51,688 nucleotides of DNA from Bacteroidetes bacterium ADurb.Bin302. Its GTDB lineage: Bacteria > Bacteroidota > Bacteroidia > Bacteroidales > Paludibacteraceae. Shown here in pieces: positions 34,465 to 43,564 of this stretch. A program made the position numbers and the translations under genes. How positions within the stretch are numbered: the stretch's first letter is position 1; each line of letters opens with the position of its first letter. Location: positions 1 through 51,688 of the forward strand of contig MWBK01000131.1 of the NCBI GenBank assembly GCA_002069025.1. The letters run 5' to 3'. Under the pieces are notes generated by a model. That model searched no databases and had not been told where the DNA came from. It saw only the letters and a program-made list of their open reading frames with translations.

Positions 34465-35082
34465 TCATTTTCGACCAAAATCTGCAGGAATTTCGCCCCA
34501 AACTTCAGTTTGCCACTTCATTACTTTAGTTGTATAAGAATTTTCTTGCAGCCATTTTTCTGCAGCCTCAATGCGTTCGAACAAACTAATATTAACAGCT
34601 GTTCGTTCTAGTTTAGTCTTGCATTTTTTTGCTTTGATCCACGCCAATGCGGTTATACTATCGGAATATAATGGTAATGAACTATTACGCTTTTTAAGTA
34701 ATGCCAAGCCATGAACTATCGCTAAAAACTCTCCTATATTGTTAGTAGCTTCTTTATAAACGCCTTGATGGAAAATTTCCTCACCCGTTTTAACGTACAC
34801 TCCCCTATACTCCATATCTCCGGGATTTCCACTACATGCGGCATCTACAGCAATGCTCTCCTTTTCAAAATTAGTTTTAGTATTTTCCGATTTTGAAGTT
34901 TTCGATTTTGAAGTATATGTCCAATAATTTCCTTTAAAGGCCTGCTGAGCAGCATCAAGAGATTCAAATGACTTGTATTGAGCACCATCAAAACCGCTTA
35001 TCTGCTCTTTGCAAGTATCCCAATCTGAAAATACACCTGTATTTCTGCCCTTCCAAACAGTATAAAATTTTTGCTTTGCCAT
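34465..35082 (-). CDS. Ribonuclease H with N-terminal viroplasmin domain
   Basis: A 205-residue protein. Residues 1-50 (KFYTVWKGRNTGVFSDWDTC) are the caulimovirus viroplasmin/RNase H1 N-terminal domain that binds RNA-DNA hybrids. The C-terminal RNase H fold shows catalytic acidic residues in AVDAACSGNPG, NNIGEFLAI and LYSDSITALAWI. It degrades RNA in RNA-DNA hybrids. The first motif reads DAACSGNPG, a recognised variant in Bacteroidota. Confidence 0.9.
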   Translation of the reverse strand: MAKQKFYTVWKGRNTGVFSDWDTCKEQISGFDGAQYKSFESLDAAQQAFKGNYWTYTSKSKTSKSENTKTNFEKESIAVDAACSGNPGDMEYRGVYVKTGEEIFHQGVYKEATNNIGEFLAIVHGLALLKKRNSSLPLYSDSITALAWIKAKKCKTKLERTAVNISLFERIEAAEKWLQENSYTTKVMKWQTEVWGEIPADFGRK

Positions 35083-35145
35083 ATATCATTAAAGCTATAA
35101 AGTTACATACTTGTAAGCAAATTGCAAAAATTAATTTACAGGACA

Positions 35146-36243
35146 CTACAATTGTGTTTTCTTTTTAAAGGCAATATATCCGGGGGTATTGCCTGCTATT
35201 TTTCTCCACTTAAATTCTCCTTCCGATGAAAAACAATATACACTTCCAGGCGAGACATAATCTGCTGCATCCATCAAAAAGATATCATGATTATCGGGAT
35301 TTACAGCAATAGAACGCAAAACTATGCTTTCGTAACCCTCTGATATAAAACTACCGGGAACAAGTTCTTCTGAGGCTAAATTAACTAAGGTATATGATGA
35401 TTGATTCGTAAGATAATCGTAATTACCTACATATGCAGAATCTCCCACAATGCACATGCTTCCTGCTCTAATATTAAAGCGTTTCTTTACACTTGCAGAT
35501 TTAGTATCAAATAATATTAAATCAGATTGTACATCATTATAATTGCCCCAAGAGACTATGAGTATATTGCCGTGCGAATCAGCCTGCATTGTTTGCATAT
35601 TCACAGCCACTTCTACACAAGATATTTCTGTAAATGTTTCGATATCAATTATTGATAATTTATTATCATACACAGGATATAAATATCCTCCTGAATTTGC
35701 AACATACAATTTACCATCTACAGCAGCCATCCCTTCAGGTTGATAGCCAACGCTTATAGTTCGGTTAACTAGAAAAGTACTTGTATCTATTTCTGCAACA
35801 TAACCGAGTTGTGTATTATCTTCCAAAACGACTCCTGCGTATGAACTAACATAAGCCTTACCTTGATAGAATGTTATTTTTCTGCAATTTGGTATTTCTA
35901 TTTGAGCTATATGCTTTGCAGTTGCTGCATCCATTACCTCGACTATGTTTGATGCATTTATTACTGCATACATTTTAGAACCATATATCTGCAAATCATT
36001 CCCTACATCACCCAAACCTAATATCACTTCCGGATTTATGGATGGAAAAACATTTTGCGTGTATTCGTTTGTTTCATAATCGTACATATCTAAAGAAGCA
36101 TTATTACTACCCCATGTACCTTCATTAAGCAAATAAAATCCATTTATGGGTTGTTTTACCATAGGAGGAGTGGGCTCAATATTTCTACACGAAACAAACA
36201 AAAGACAAATAAACACAAATACATAAAAATTGATTGTTTTCAT
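35146..36243 (-). CDS. btuG: BtuG-type surface cobalamin-binding lipoprotein (beta-propeller)
   Basis: A 365-residue lipoprotein (lipobox FVSC at residues 16-19) with a YncE/DUF5074-like seven-bladed beta-propeller made of repeats such as NSGGYLYPVYDNKLSIIDI. It overlaps the stop of the upstream BtuB-like receptor gene by four bases (ATGA) and shares its cobalamin riboswitch. In Bacteroides, BtuG proteins of this kind cap BtuB on the cell surface and capture vitamin B12 with very high affinity. The assignment rests on fold, lipobox and context together; it is diverged enough that the binding residues cannot be checked by eye. Confidence 0.8.
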   Translation of the reverse strand: MKTINFYVFVFICLLFVSCRNIEPTPPMVKQPINGFYLLNEGTWGSNNASLDMYDYETNEYTQNVFPSINPEVILGLGDVGNDLQIYGSKMYAVINASNIVEVMDAATAKHIAQIEIPNCRKITFYQGKAYVSSYAGVVLEDNTQLGYVAEIDTSTFLVNRTISVGYQPEGMAAVDGKLYVANSGGYLYPVYDNKLSIIDIETFTEISCVEVAVNMQTMQADSHGNILIVSWGNYNDVQSDLILFDTKSASVKKRFNIRAGSMCIVGDSAYVGNYDYLTNQSSYTLVNLASEELVPGSFISEGYESIVLRSIAVNPDNHDIFLMDAADYVSPGSVYCFSSEGEFKWRKIAGNTPGYIAFKKKTQL

Positions 36244-38246
36244 AACGCTACTTTTAAAATAATTTTGAAGTTAGTTCCCGGCATAGGATAACCGGATATA
36301 ACTTCGTATTGTTGATTAAATAAATTATTAACTTCGGCTGATGCTGTGCATTTTACTGATTTAATTTTGAAAGCATACGACAAGGCTATATCATGTGTAT
36401 ACCATGGTTGGATATAATTTGCGGGTATATTTGCACTTGAGCTATATCTTTCGCCGGTATATATAAAGCTATAATTAAGCCCTATTGTTTTATACGCAAG
36501 ATTAAGCACTGCAGAACCACTATTCCACGGAGTATATGGCATTTGTCCTCCATAATAAGGACTGTCTGCAACATAACTCAAATCTTTTGATTCTTGATAT
36601 GAATAGGCCAAACGCAAATCCAAATTCCAATAACAGCACCATTGTAAACCAAAATCCATAGAAACATCAATCCCGTTAATACGAACTTGTCCATAGTTTT
36701 TCATCTGCCACCTAAATGGATTTGAAGACGGAATCGCAACTATTTTATTTTCTACTTGGTTATCATATACATCTAGCTGTATTCCGAAATCGGAAAAAAT
36801 ATGTTTCCCGTCATGATAATGGTACGAAAGGCCTAAATCATATTGTGTTACATATTCAGGCTCTAACATAGAATTACCTACAAAAGTGTAATATAAATCA
36901 TTAAATGTAGGCATCCTAAATATACGTTTATAAAATGCTCTTATGTCAAATGGTATCGTTCGCCATGGACGCACAGAAACTATTGCTGTTGGAGTAAATA
37001 CTGCTATGTCTGATGCCGCTATAGATCTCTTTACATTTTCGTGAACAAAAGTTCCCAATACGCTGGCTTGTAATTTAATATTCGGAAACTTAAATGCAGT
37101 GGCAAGTGCAACCAAACCTGTATGACGTGTTGGATATGCAAAATCGCGTAATGTCGCATCTAAACTATTAAATTGATAATCAGCTGACAATGAAACATCC
37201 CAAAATGGAAATATATTCACAGAATTTGCCATCGACAAATATGCTTCTTGCTGCTTGTAAGTATCATCAATATATTGCAATGTTGTATCCGGATTTAGAT
37301 ATCTGGTATAATCATAGGCATACTTTGCATTTACAAGAATCGAATATTTCTTCCAAAATGTTTGCTTATAATGTGTCTGCACAAAAAAGTTATCATCCCA
37401 CTGTCTTTGTTTATGAAAATATAAATTTCTGGCTATATAACCCGGGATTCCGCGTTCTGAATAATAGTTGTATAATTGTGCTTTCCACTCTCCTTCTTTG
37501 AGTTTTCCAAATAAAGACAATTCTGTTCTAAGTGCGTTAATATCAGCATTTTCGCGAATTGCAGTTGTATCGTAAGCTGTAGTACCATCATTTTTTACTT
37601 TTTTATATCGGAATTTATATTTTCCGTTTGCATATGTATACTCTGCACTTGCAGACAATGTAACTTTATCTGATAATTTTTGTTCCCACAATATGGATGG
37701 ATTTGCCAAACCGAAAGACCCGGCTTTCATTGTTGCACGAAGATGATAATTTATAGAATCATTAAATACAGGCTTCCTTGTATTCAAGTATATTGTTCCT
37801 GCCGAGCCGTAATCTTTTGCAGATTGTAACACAGACCCTCTTTGTCCATTGTACAAATCAATTGATTCCATGTTTTCTGTAGAAAATCTGCCTAAATCGA
37901 TTTGCCCATTTTGAGCATTTCCAAGTTGGATTCCATCATAAAACACACCCATTTGATTTGTACCCATACTACGTATATTGATAGTTTTAATACCACCAAC
38001 ACCACCATAGTCTTTAATTTGAACTCCTGAAAAATAACGTACCGCATCTGCTACCGATTGGCAACTAAGCCTTTCGATGACACCCGCATCCATAGTTTGG
38101 AATGGTACCATCTCCTTAAGTTGACGTTTAGGACTAAACTGCACTTCGGCTAAAGCATAAACTTTAGTAGTATCTAATTGAGCCGACGCACTAAACGTTA
38201 CAACACAATATAAAACGAATAAAAATAAAAGACGAAAATTCCGCAT
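36240..38246 (-). CDS. btuB: TonB-dependent cobalamin receptor BtuB
   Basis: From the ATG at 38246 the product is 668 residues with a signal peptide (MRNFRLLFLFVLYC, cleaved after SASAQ). An upstream in-frame ATG at 38285 would add 13 residues and has an AGGAG five bases before it, so it cannot be excluded. A plug domain (about residues 45-150, with GGVGGIKTINIRSMGTNQMGV) precedes a 22-strand barrel ending in an aromatic-rich strand (FKIILKVAL). The cobalamin riboswitch upstream and the BtuG gene downstream identify the ligand as a corrinoid. Energised by TonB-ExbBD. Confidence 0.9.
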   Translation of the reverse strand: MRNFRLLFLFVLYCVVTFSASAQLDTTKVYALAEVQFSPKRQLKEMVPFQTMDAGVIERLSCQSVADAVRYFSGVQIKDYGGVGGIKTINIRSMGTNQMGVFYDGIQLGNAQNGQIDLGRFSTENMESIDLYNGQRGSVLQSAKDYGSAGTIYLNTRKPVFNDSINYHLRATMKAGSFGLANPSILWEQKLSDKVTLSASAEYTYANGKYKFRYKKVKNDGTTAYDTTAIRENADINALRTELSLFGKLKEGEWKAQLYNYYSERGIPGYIARNLYFHKQRQWDDNFFVQTHYKQTFWKKYSILVNAKYAYDYTRYLNPDTTLQYIDDTYKQQEAYLSMANSVNIFPFWDVSLSADYQFNSLDATLRDFAYPTRHTGLVALATAFKFPNIKLQASVLGTFVHENVKRSIAASDIAVFTPTAIVSVRPWRTIPFDIRAFYKRIFRMPTFNDLYYTFVGNSMLEPEYVTQYDLGLSYHYHDGKHIFSDFGIQLDVYDNQVENKIVAIPSSNPFRWQMKNYGQVRINGIDVSMDFGLQWCCYWNLDLRLAYSYQESKDLSYVADSPYYGGQMPYTPWNSGSAVLNLAYKTIGLNYSFIYTGERYSSSANIPANYIQPWYTHDIALSYAFKIKSVKCTASAEVNNLFNQQYEVISGYPMPGTNFKIILKVAL

Positions 38247-38249
38247 AAT

Positions 38250-38259
38250 ACCTGTCGAT
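38250..38259 (-). promoter_or_regulatory. Candidate expression-platform element of the cobalamin riboswitch
   Basis: The minus strand reads ATCGACAGGT three bases before the btuB ATG at 38246. It is complementary, with one mismatch, to ACCTGCCGAT at the 3' edge of the riboswitch (complement of 38312-38321), so the two could pair in one of the alternative folds and affect access to the start codon. Inferred only. Confidence 0.45.
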
Positions 38260-38308
38260 CCTTTCCTCGAGGATACAAAGAGCATAATAGCTCCTTTCTG
38301 ATTGTTAT

Positions 38309-38479
38309 CGTATCGGCAGGTCTTCTGACTTAACCCAAAAATCGGCGCCTTCCCATCCTAATAAAGACAGTGGCTAAGATTGCCGACCACAAAGGTATTA
38401 CAGCAGCGGGACTGTTTGGGATTCTCACCCAATTCCCTCTTCGTTTACTCTTTTATTTAAAAGAGCAAAAACCAATACG
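38309..38479 (-). ncRNA. Cobalamin riboswitch (adenosylcobalamin/B12 box)
   Basis: The minus strand shows the conserved cobalamin riboswitch blocks in order: GGTGAGAATCCC (complement of 38418-38429), ACAGTCCCGCTGCTGTAA (38398-38415), GCCACTG (38368-38374), GGGAAGGCG (38346-38354) and the B12 box AGTCAGAAGACCTGCC (38315-38330). The closing helix P1 is formed by CGTATTGG (38472-38479) and CCGATACG (38309-38316), with one G-U pair. It controls the downstream btuB-btuG genes, normally turning them off when cobalamin is plentiful. Confidence 0.95.
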
Positions 38480-38482
38480 GGG

Positions 38483-38490
38483 CAAAGATA
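38483..38490 (-). promoter_or_regulatory. Promoter of the btuB-btuG unit
   Basis: The minus strand reads TATCTTTG, with TTTG (complement of 38510-38513) 19 bases upstream as the -33 element: a full Bacteroidota consensus. Transcription would start within a few bases of the riboswitch P1 helix. The -33 element overlaps the stop end of the GH81 gene. Confidence 0.8.
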
Positions 38491-38508
38491 CATCTATTTT
38501 TGTAATTA

Positions 38509-41500
38509 TCAAAAGCCAATTTTAGTTTGATAATAAACATTGTTTTGCTGGTATCTCACAATATATATACCATGTCCTCTATCCAGTACTACTTGTTTAT
38601 TACCTACAATTTCATTTATGAAAGATAAACAGCGTCCGGTCAAATCGTAAATTCCAATATTATTAATCTTATCTGCAGTAATTATATTTATTTCCCCGTT
38701 TTTTGCATAGATTTCTACATTCGTCTGATACTCTTCATTTTCAGCACTCAATATAATTTCAGAGCCATATACTCTAAATTCAAATATTGAAAAGCCGTAA
38801 GTATTTGATCTCTTGATACAATTAATTTTCAAATATCTGCCTTGGTATTGAGTCAAATCTATAATGTCTGTTCTACTTCCTGCAGGTTGATTCTTTTTAT
38901 CAGCTGCAACAACCCAATCGTCCCCGTCTTTCGAAACCAATAATTGATATTCGGCAGCCGATGAAGTTTCCCAATAAATTTCCGCGCTAGTTAATTTATA
39001 AGAATCTTTCAAATCAAATTGAATCCATTGTCCGTCTTTATGTTGACTGCCCCATCTTGTTGTGATATCACCATCATTTACATATTCAGGTAACGTTCCT
39101 GCATTTTCATAGCCTGTTGAAATTACAGGTTTATTAAATGCCAAATTCATATCGCTTAATGAAGATACACTCACAGTAGCTGTATCACGAATTTCGCCTA
39201 CACCTGCCGACACTTCATAATCGCCTACATTATCAGCATAGAATAAATTATCAATAAGACGAGCACCATCTCCTTTTAAATAATATCCTATTGATGATGA
39301 TTCAAATTCTGCGCCGAATTGATCTGTCGCAACACAAGTAAATTCCTGAGTTTTACCTACCGGCAACAATGATGTTTTAGGAGAAATTTCTATTTGTTTC
39401 AATTTGATTTGTTCCTCAACCAAATATGTAACAGAACTTGATTTTGCTTCTGATGTTGCACTAATTGTAATACTTCCATATTTACTGGGAGTCAATAATC
39501 CGTTTGCAGTTACATTTCCTTCTCCGGATGTAACTAAATATGTAGGATTAATAGACATTTCATTTCCAAACTGATCATATCCTTTAACCGATAATTGAAC
39601 AGACTCACCTTCTTTTAATTGCATATTACGAGGTGTTATATCGAGTCCGAACAATGCCGGGGTATCTCCCTGAGGCTCAATACCATAGACTTCAAATTCA
39701 TACATTGAATGTCCATAATTAGTAGCACGTTGTGTTCCGTACATTCTAATATAACGTGCATTTATATCAATTTTTACAGTCTGAGTACCTCCTGTTCCAC
39801 TTTGAGTCGTTATAGTAGTCCAATCAAGTGCATTTTCCGAAACTTGAATCTCAAATTGTGATGAATATGCAGTTTCCCACAACAATGTAACATAACTGAT
39901 ATAACAACTTTGCTTTAAATCAATATACACCCATTGTGGATCACTATGCACACTGCCCCACCTTGTGTTAGCTTTTCCATCATTCACGTATTCGACTAAA
40001 GTTCCCGCATTTTCGTATGATGATGCTTTTGCTTTTTTACCTAATGCTATATTTGGGAACTTAGGAGTTAAATGGATTTCGGTTTCATATGATTTTTCAT
40101 CTACAGTAGCTTTTATCTTATATAAACCAATTGATTGAATATCAAGTATAGAATCTGTTTTTAGCAACACTTCATCTTTACTAATTTCCCATTCTACGAC
40201 ACTTTCGTATTTATTCCCATATTGATCTTTCATATCTAAATAGTAAGAGATGCTATTTCCAACTTCCAAATACTCAATTTGAGGTTGAATTTGTGCAAAT
40301 TCCAACACTATTTTGTCATTAATATTTAAAATTAATGTCGCTGAAGTCAAACCTTCTGATGATGCTGTTACAACAACATCAGTTTTTGTATTGCCTGCAG
40401 TTAAAAAGCCTTCCTGACTGATAGTTGCACCATTGCTTACTTCCCAACTTATAGTATTCTCCATTTTAGCTCCATACTGGTCTAAAACTACTGCATTAAG
40501 TTGCAAAGTCTTGCCTAATTCAACTACATTGGATTTTGGCTGCTCTATCTCAATTTTTGTTGCTTGTGCATCATCTTGATATACTGTTAAACGTTGAGCC
40601 GGTGCCGTAAAAGATTTAACGATCAAAGCAGCATTATAAAAATTCACTACTTTTTCTGTTTTTTCCGGATTATATACCATGTAAGTATATTTCCCATTTT
40701 TCAGATATGCAGTTGCTGTAGGTACATCAGCATGTATATCCCAACAAATATCGCCATAATTACGATGAGAATGTGTTATATAATATGTAATACCACCAGT
40801 ATCTACATTTCGAGCCACCGGCATATTCCCATCCCACATATCATCAAAGATTTTAGCAGTTGTATCAGCATCTGATATTTGTAAATATGTAAGTACAACA
40901 TTTCCCAAACCCGATTCTCTACTTAAATAATTCCCTTGCTCTGCTACTTCATATCCGCCAATTTCTTTTCCTTCCCACATTGTTTTGTAATCCCATTCTG
41001 CAAACTCCAAATCTTTATACAAATACTTTAAGCATGGTGATATCGGCATCCATTGAATGGAATGCATCCAAACAGGATCACCCGAGAACCAAGTCCACCA
41101 ACCAACTCCTTGAGAAGTCAAGTTACAACAATACGGATGATGATAATTTGTATAATTAATATTTTCTCTATCTCTATCAAACCAATATTCGGCAGTAGCT
41201 CTTGATTCTGTTTCCCAACCAAAGATTCCGGCATCACGCATGGCTTTATTTCCTGTTGCTACACCTAACATATACAAGCCTCCCCACGATTGCATCGCCT
41301 CAGAGCTTGATTCTTGACCATTCCCGTTCCATCCACCTAAACCTCCGGCATATGAATGTCCTGCCCATGGATCGAAGGTTCTTAAAAATGGAAAATTATC
41401 GTCAGTTTTATCCCAATTAGCATAGTCCTTAGCAAGTAAGCTTGCCATTTCACCATAGTTATCAGCAAAATCTTTATCAAACAATGCTAACACTGCACTG

Positions 41501-42909
41501 GCGTAAATGTAATAGCCGTAATGGAAATGATGATCATTAAATGTATCTGAATCATAACTTGTATTATAACCTATCAATGATCCCCATCTTTTATATCTGG
41601 CAAAGAAATAATTATCTTCACCCGGGGTAAATGTATACCAATTTACTAATGCTGCTTTAAGTTTACTCTTGCATTTTTCAAACAATTCGGTTTCTCCCAT
41701 TTCATGAGCAAATGTCATATATAATGCCATTTGTGTCAAGCCTTTACCTCCCCAATATGTATCACCTCCAAAACTTCCTTTATCGGCATATTCCGAAATC
41801 ATTTGAACCATTCTATCGCGGTTAAATGGATTTGCTACGCTTGCATCATACTTTGGTGCAGCAAAATATGGTAATATACCATTAAAATCATACTCTATAT
41901 TAAAGATATTTCCGGCAGCCATTTTCATTTTACCGCGCGGGCATGCATAGCTGTAATCGGTAAATTCAAAATCTAATTGGGAACCTTTATAATGATGTGG
42001 TATAAATCCTTGCAATACATCATTATCTTCTTTGTTCATTAAGTTTTCTGTGGTAATTGTCCATGTAGATCTAATTTTACCGGTAGTTTCGTTGTAGCTC
42101 CAACTAACTTCTGTTTTACGAGGAATCACATAAGCATATTTGCTGTAAGCAGACAAATCAGATTTATCAGGTAATACTGCTATTGATATATATTGTGCAT
42201 CACCCGAAAAATTTACTTCAACATAATCACCCTTGGTTTCAAAAATGGTTCCTTCCGGTGCATATACTCCATAAGTGTCATCATCTAACTGTATTACTAT
42301 TGATGTAGCTGTATATGGTAAGCTTAGTACATTAGAATTTGAGTCATAATATTTTATATTATTGAAATTTGCAGGACGTAATTGTAATTTTAAATTGCTT
42401 GATTCGACCCATGTAAATGGCATACCATGTGCAATGGTAGCTTTCATTTCGGCATCACCATCACGCATTACGAAATCAAATCCCCAATCATGCCAATTAT
42501 TTGCCAATGATGACTCCGGCTGAAAGCCTTTTGCTCTTACTTCCAATTGCGTTTTAAGAGCTAATTCTGTTCCTTCAGCATTCCATTCTCTAGGATATGC
42601 CACATAAATACCATAATCTTCAGAATTTACAACTTGAGGATATACCCACATATTTCCTGAATACTGGGAAACAAGTAAGTCTGTCCACCAATCATTACTT
42701 GGAATTGGTTTATTTTCATTTTCGTCTGTTATATATAGGGTACGTTGTTCCATCTTTCGGCTCTGATCACCTGAATGTTCATCAGTTTTACATTTATATA
42801 ATGGAGTATAAGCGGCATAACTACCTTTTCCTACCTGTATTGGCGATTGCGAACAAAGGTCTGTTACTGACAAGAAGAATAATAGAATTGGACACAGCAA
42901 TTTTTTCAT
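38509..42909 (-). CDS. GH81 endo-1,3-beta-glucanase with Ig-like and F5/8C (CBM32) domains and T9SS tail
   Basis: A 1466-residue secreted enzyme. After a signal peptide (ending LCSQ) comes a GH81 domain (about residues 30-760) with IPSNDWWTDL near 70, DHHFHYGYY near 458 and a Glu-rich catalytic segment, GNGQESSSEAMQSWGG, near 530. These features indicate hydrolysis of beta-1,3-glucan such as laminarin, callose or fungal wall glucan. Big-like domains follow at about 790 and 873, an F5/8 type C (CBM32) module at about 953-1075, two more Big-like modules at about 1088 and 1170, a second F5/8C at about 1253-1380, and a C-terminal T9SS sorting domain from about 1396 (IGIYDLTGRCL, ending KIGF). It would be exported by type IX secretion. 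Confidence 0.9.
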   Translation of the reverse strand: MKKLLCPILLFFLSVTDLCSQSPIQVGKGSYAAYTPLYKCKTDEHSGDQSRKMEQRTLYITDENENKPIPSNDWWTDLLVSQYSGNMWVYPQVVNSEDYGIYVAYPREWNAEGTELALKTQLEVRAKGFQPESSLANNWHDWGFDFVMRDGDAEMKATIAHGMPFTWVESSNLKLQLRPANFNNIKYYDSNSNVLSLPYTATSIVIQLDDDTYGVYAPEGTIFETKGDYVEVNFSGDAQYISIAVLPDKSDLSAYSKYAYVIPRKTEVSWSYNETTGKIRSTWTITTENLMNKEDNDVLQGFIPHHYKGSQLDFEFTDYSYACPRGKMKMAAGNIFNIEYDFNGILPYFAAPKYDASVANPFNRDRMVQMISEYADKGSFGGDTYWGGKGLTQMALYMTFAHEMGETELFEKCKSKLKAALVNWYTFTPGEDNYFFARYKRWGSLIGYNTSYDSDTFNDHHFHYGYYIYASAVLALFDKDFADNYGEMASLLAKDYANWDKTDDNFPFLRTFDPWAGHSYAGGLGGWNGNGQESSSEAMQSWGGLYMLGVATGNKAMRDAGIFGWETESRATAEYWFDRDRENINYTNYHHPYCCNLTSQGVGWWTWFSGDPVWMHSIQWMPISPCLKYLYKDLEFAEWDYKTMWEGKEIGGYEVAEQGNYLSRESGLGNVVLTYLQISDADTTAKIFDDMWDGNMPVARNVDTGGITYYITHSHRNYGDICWDIHADVPTATAYLKNGKYTYMVYNPEKTEKVVNFYNAALIVKSFTAPAQRLTVYQDDAQATKIEIEQPKSNVVELGKTLQLNAVVLDQYGAKMENTISWEVSNGATISQEGFLTAGNTKTDVVVTASSEGLTSATLILNINDKIVLEFAQIQPQIEYLEVGNSISYYLDMKDQYGNKYESVVEWEISKDEVLLKTDSILDIQSIGLYKIKATVDEKSYETEIHLTPKFPNIALGKKAKASSYENAGTLVEYVNDGKANTRWGSVHSDPQWVYIDLKQSCYISYVTLLWETAYSSQFEIQVSENALDWTTITTQSGTGGTQTVKIDINARYIRMYGTQRATNYGHSMYEFEVYGIEPQGDTPALFGLDITPRNMQLKEGESVQLSVKGYDQFGNEMSINPTYLVTSGEGNVTANGLLTPSKYGSITISATSEAKSSSVTYLVEEQIKLKQIEISPKTSLLPVGKTQEFTCVATDQFGAEFESSSIGYYLKGDGARLIDNLFYADNVGDYEVSAGVGEIRDTATVSVSSLSDMNLAFNKPVISTGYENAGTLPEYVNDGDITTRWGSQHKDGQWIQFDLKDSYKLTSAEIYWETSSAAEYQLLVSKDGDDWVVAADKKNQPAGSRTDIIDLTQYQGRYLKINCIKRSNTYGFSIFEFRVYGSEIILSAENEEYQTNVEIYAKNGEINIITADKINNIGIYDLTGRCLSFINEIVGNKQVVLDRGHGIYIVRYQQNNVYYQTKIGF

Positions 42910-42931
42910 TGTTATCTAATTTTAATTGCTA

Positions 42932-42939
42932 CAAAGTTA
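42932..42939 (-). promoter_or_regulatory. -7 element TAACTTTG for the GH81 gene
   Basis: The minus strand reads TAACTTTG, 22 bases upstream of the ATG at 42909. No regulator or sugar-sensing system is encoded next to it in this window. Confidence 0.6.
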
Positions 42940-43027
42940 TGTGATGTGCATAAGCAATGCTTCGACTATACTCTATAAAAATTACTACACCAATACGCAA
43001 GAATGCAAAAAAAATACGAAAGCAATA

Positions 43028-43390
43028 CTACTTTGTTTTAAATGACAGGATATGAATGCTCACAGCTATTGCAATTGCAAAAAGTAAAATTTTCAACCAT
43101 AATTCGTCTACTATACAAATAGCCGAATAGCTGATAGTGATCCACAATAGCGATATTGAAACGATTTTGGCATGAAGTGGAATTGCCTTATCCTCACGAA
43201 ACCTTTTAATATATGGACCAAAATATTTGTTGTCCATAAGTTTTTGATATAATTTAGGTGAGCTACGAAAATATAGCCATGCAGTTAATAGAAGAAAAGG
43301 TGTTGTGGGTAAAACAGGTAAAATGATGCCGATTATGCCTAAGCATAATGAAATTGTTCCGCAAAACACATAAACATATTTCTTCATCAT
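43028..43390 (-). CDS. YbaN/DUF454 family inner-membrane protein
   Basis: A 120-residue membrane protein with three to four helices. The N-terminal pattern GTISLCLGIIGIILPVLPTTPFLLLTAWLYFRSS (core GIILPVLPTTPFLLL) is the hallmark of DUF454/YbaN, followed by FGPYIKRFREDKAIP. Function unknown. Monocistronic. Confidence 0.9.
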   Translation of the reverse strand: MMKKYVYVFCGTISLCLGIIGIILPVLPTTPFLLLTAWLYFRSSPKLYQKLMDNKYFGPYIKRFREDKAIPLHAKIVSISLLWITISYSAICIVDELWLKILLFAIAIAVSIHILSFKTK

Positions 43391-43425
43391 TATCTCTTTT
43401 CTTATTTTTCTACAAAAATATTCAG

Positions 43426-43433
43426 CAAAGATA
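43426..43433 (-). promoter_or_regulatory. -7 element TATCTTTG for the YbaN gene
   Basis: The minus strand reads TATCTTTG, 35 bases upstream of the start; a second overlapping match, TATTTTTG (complement of 43413-43420), lies nearer the gene. Confidence 0.5.
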
Positions 43434-43539
43434 TGAAATATTGAAACACCACATCAACTATAGAACTTATAGAATTGAGCATCGCCTTAAATATTTATTT
43501 TTTCATGGTTTTATTATTACATCTTTAACAACATATATT

Positions 43540-43547
43540 TAACTTTG
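43540..43547 (+). promoter_or_regulatory. -7 element TAACTTTG for the PanE-like gene
   Basis: Matches TAnnTTTG and ends 17 bases before the ATG at 43565. Confidence 0.6.
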
Positions 43548-43564
43548 CACTAAATTACAGAGAT

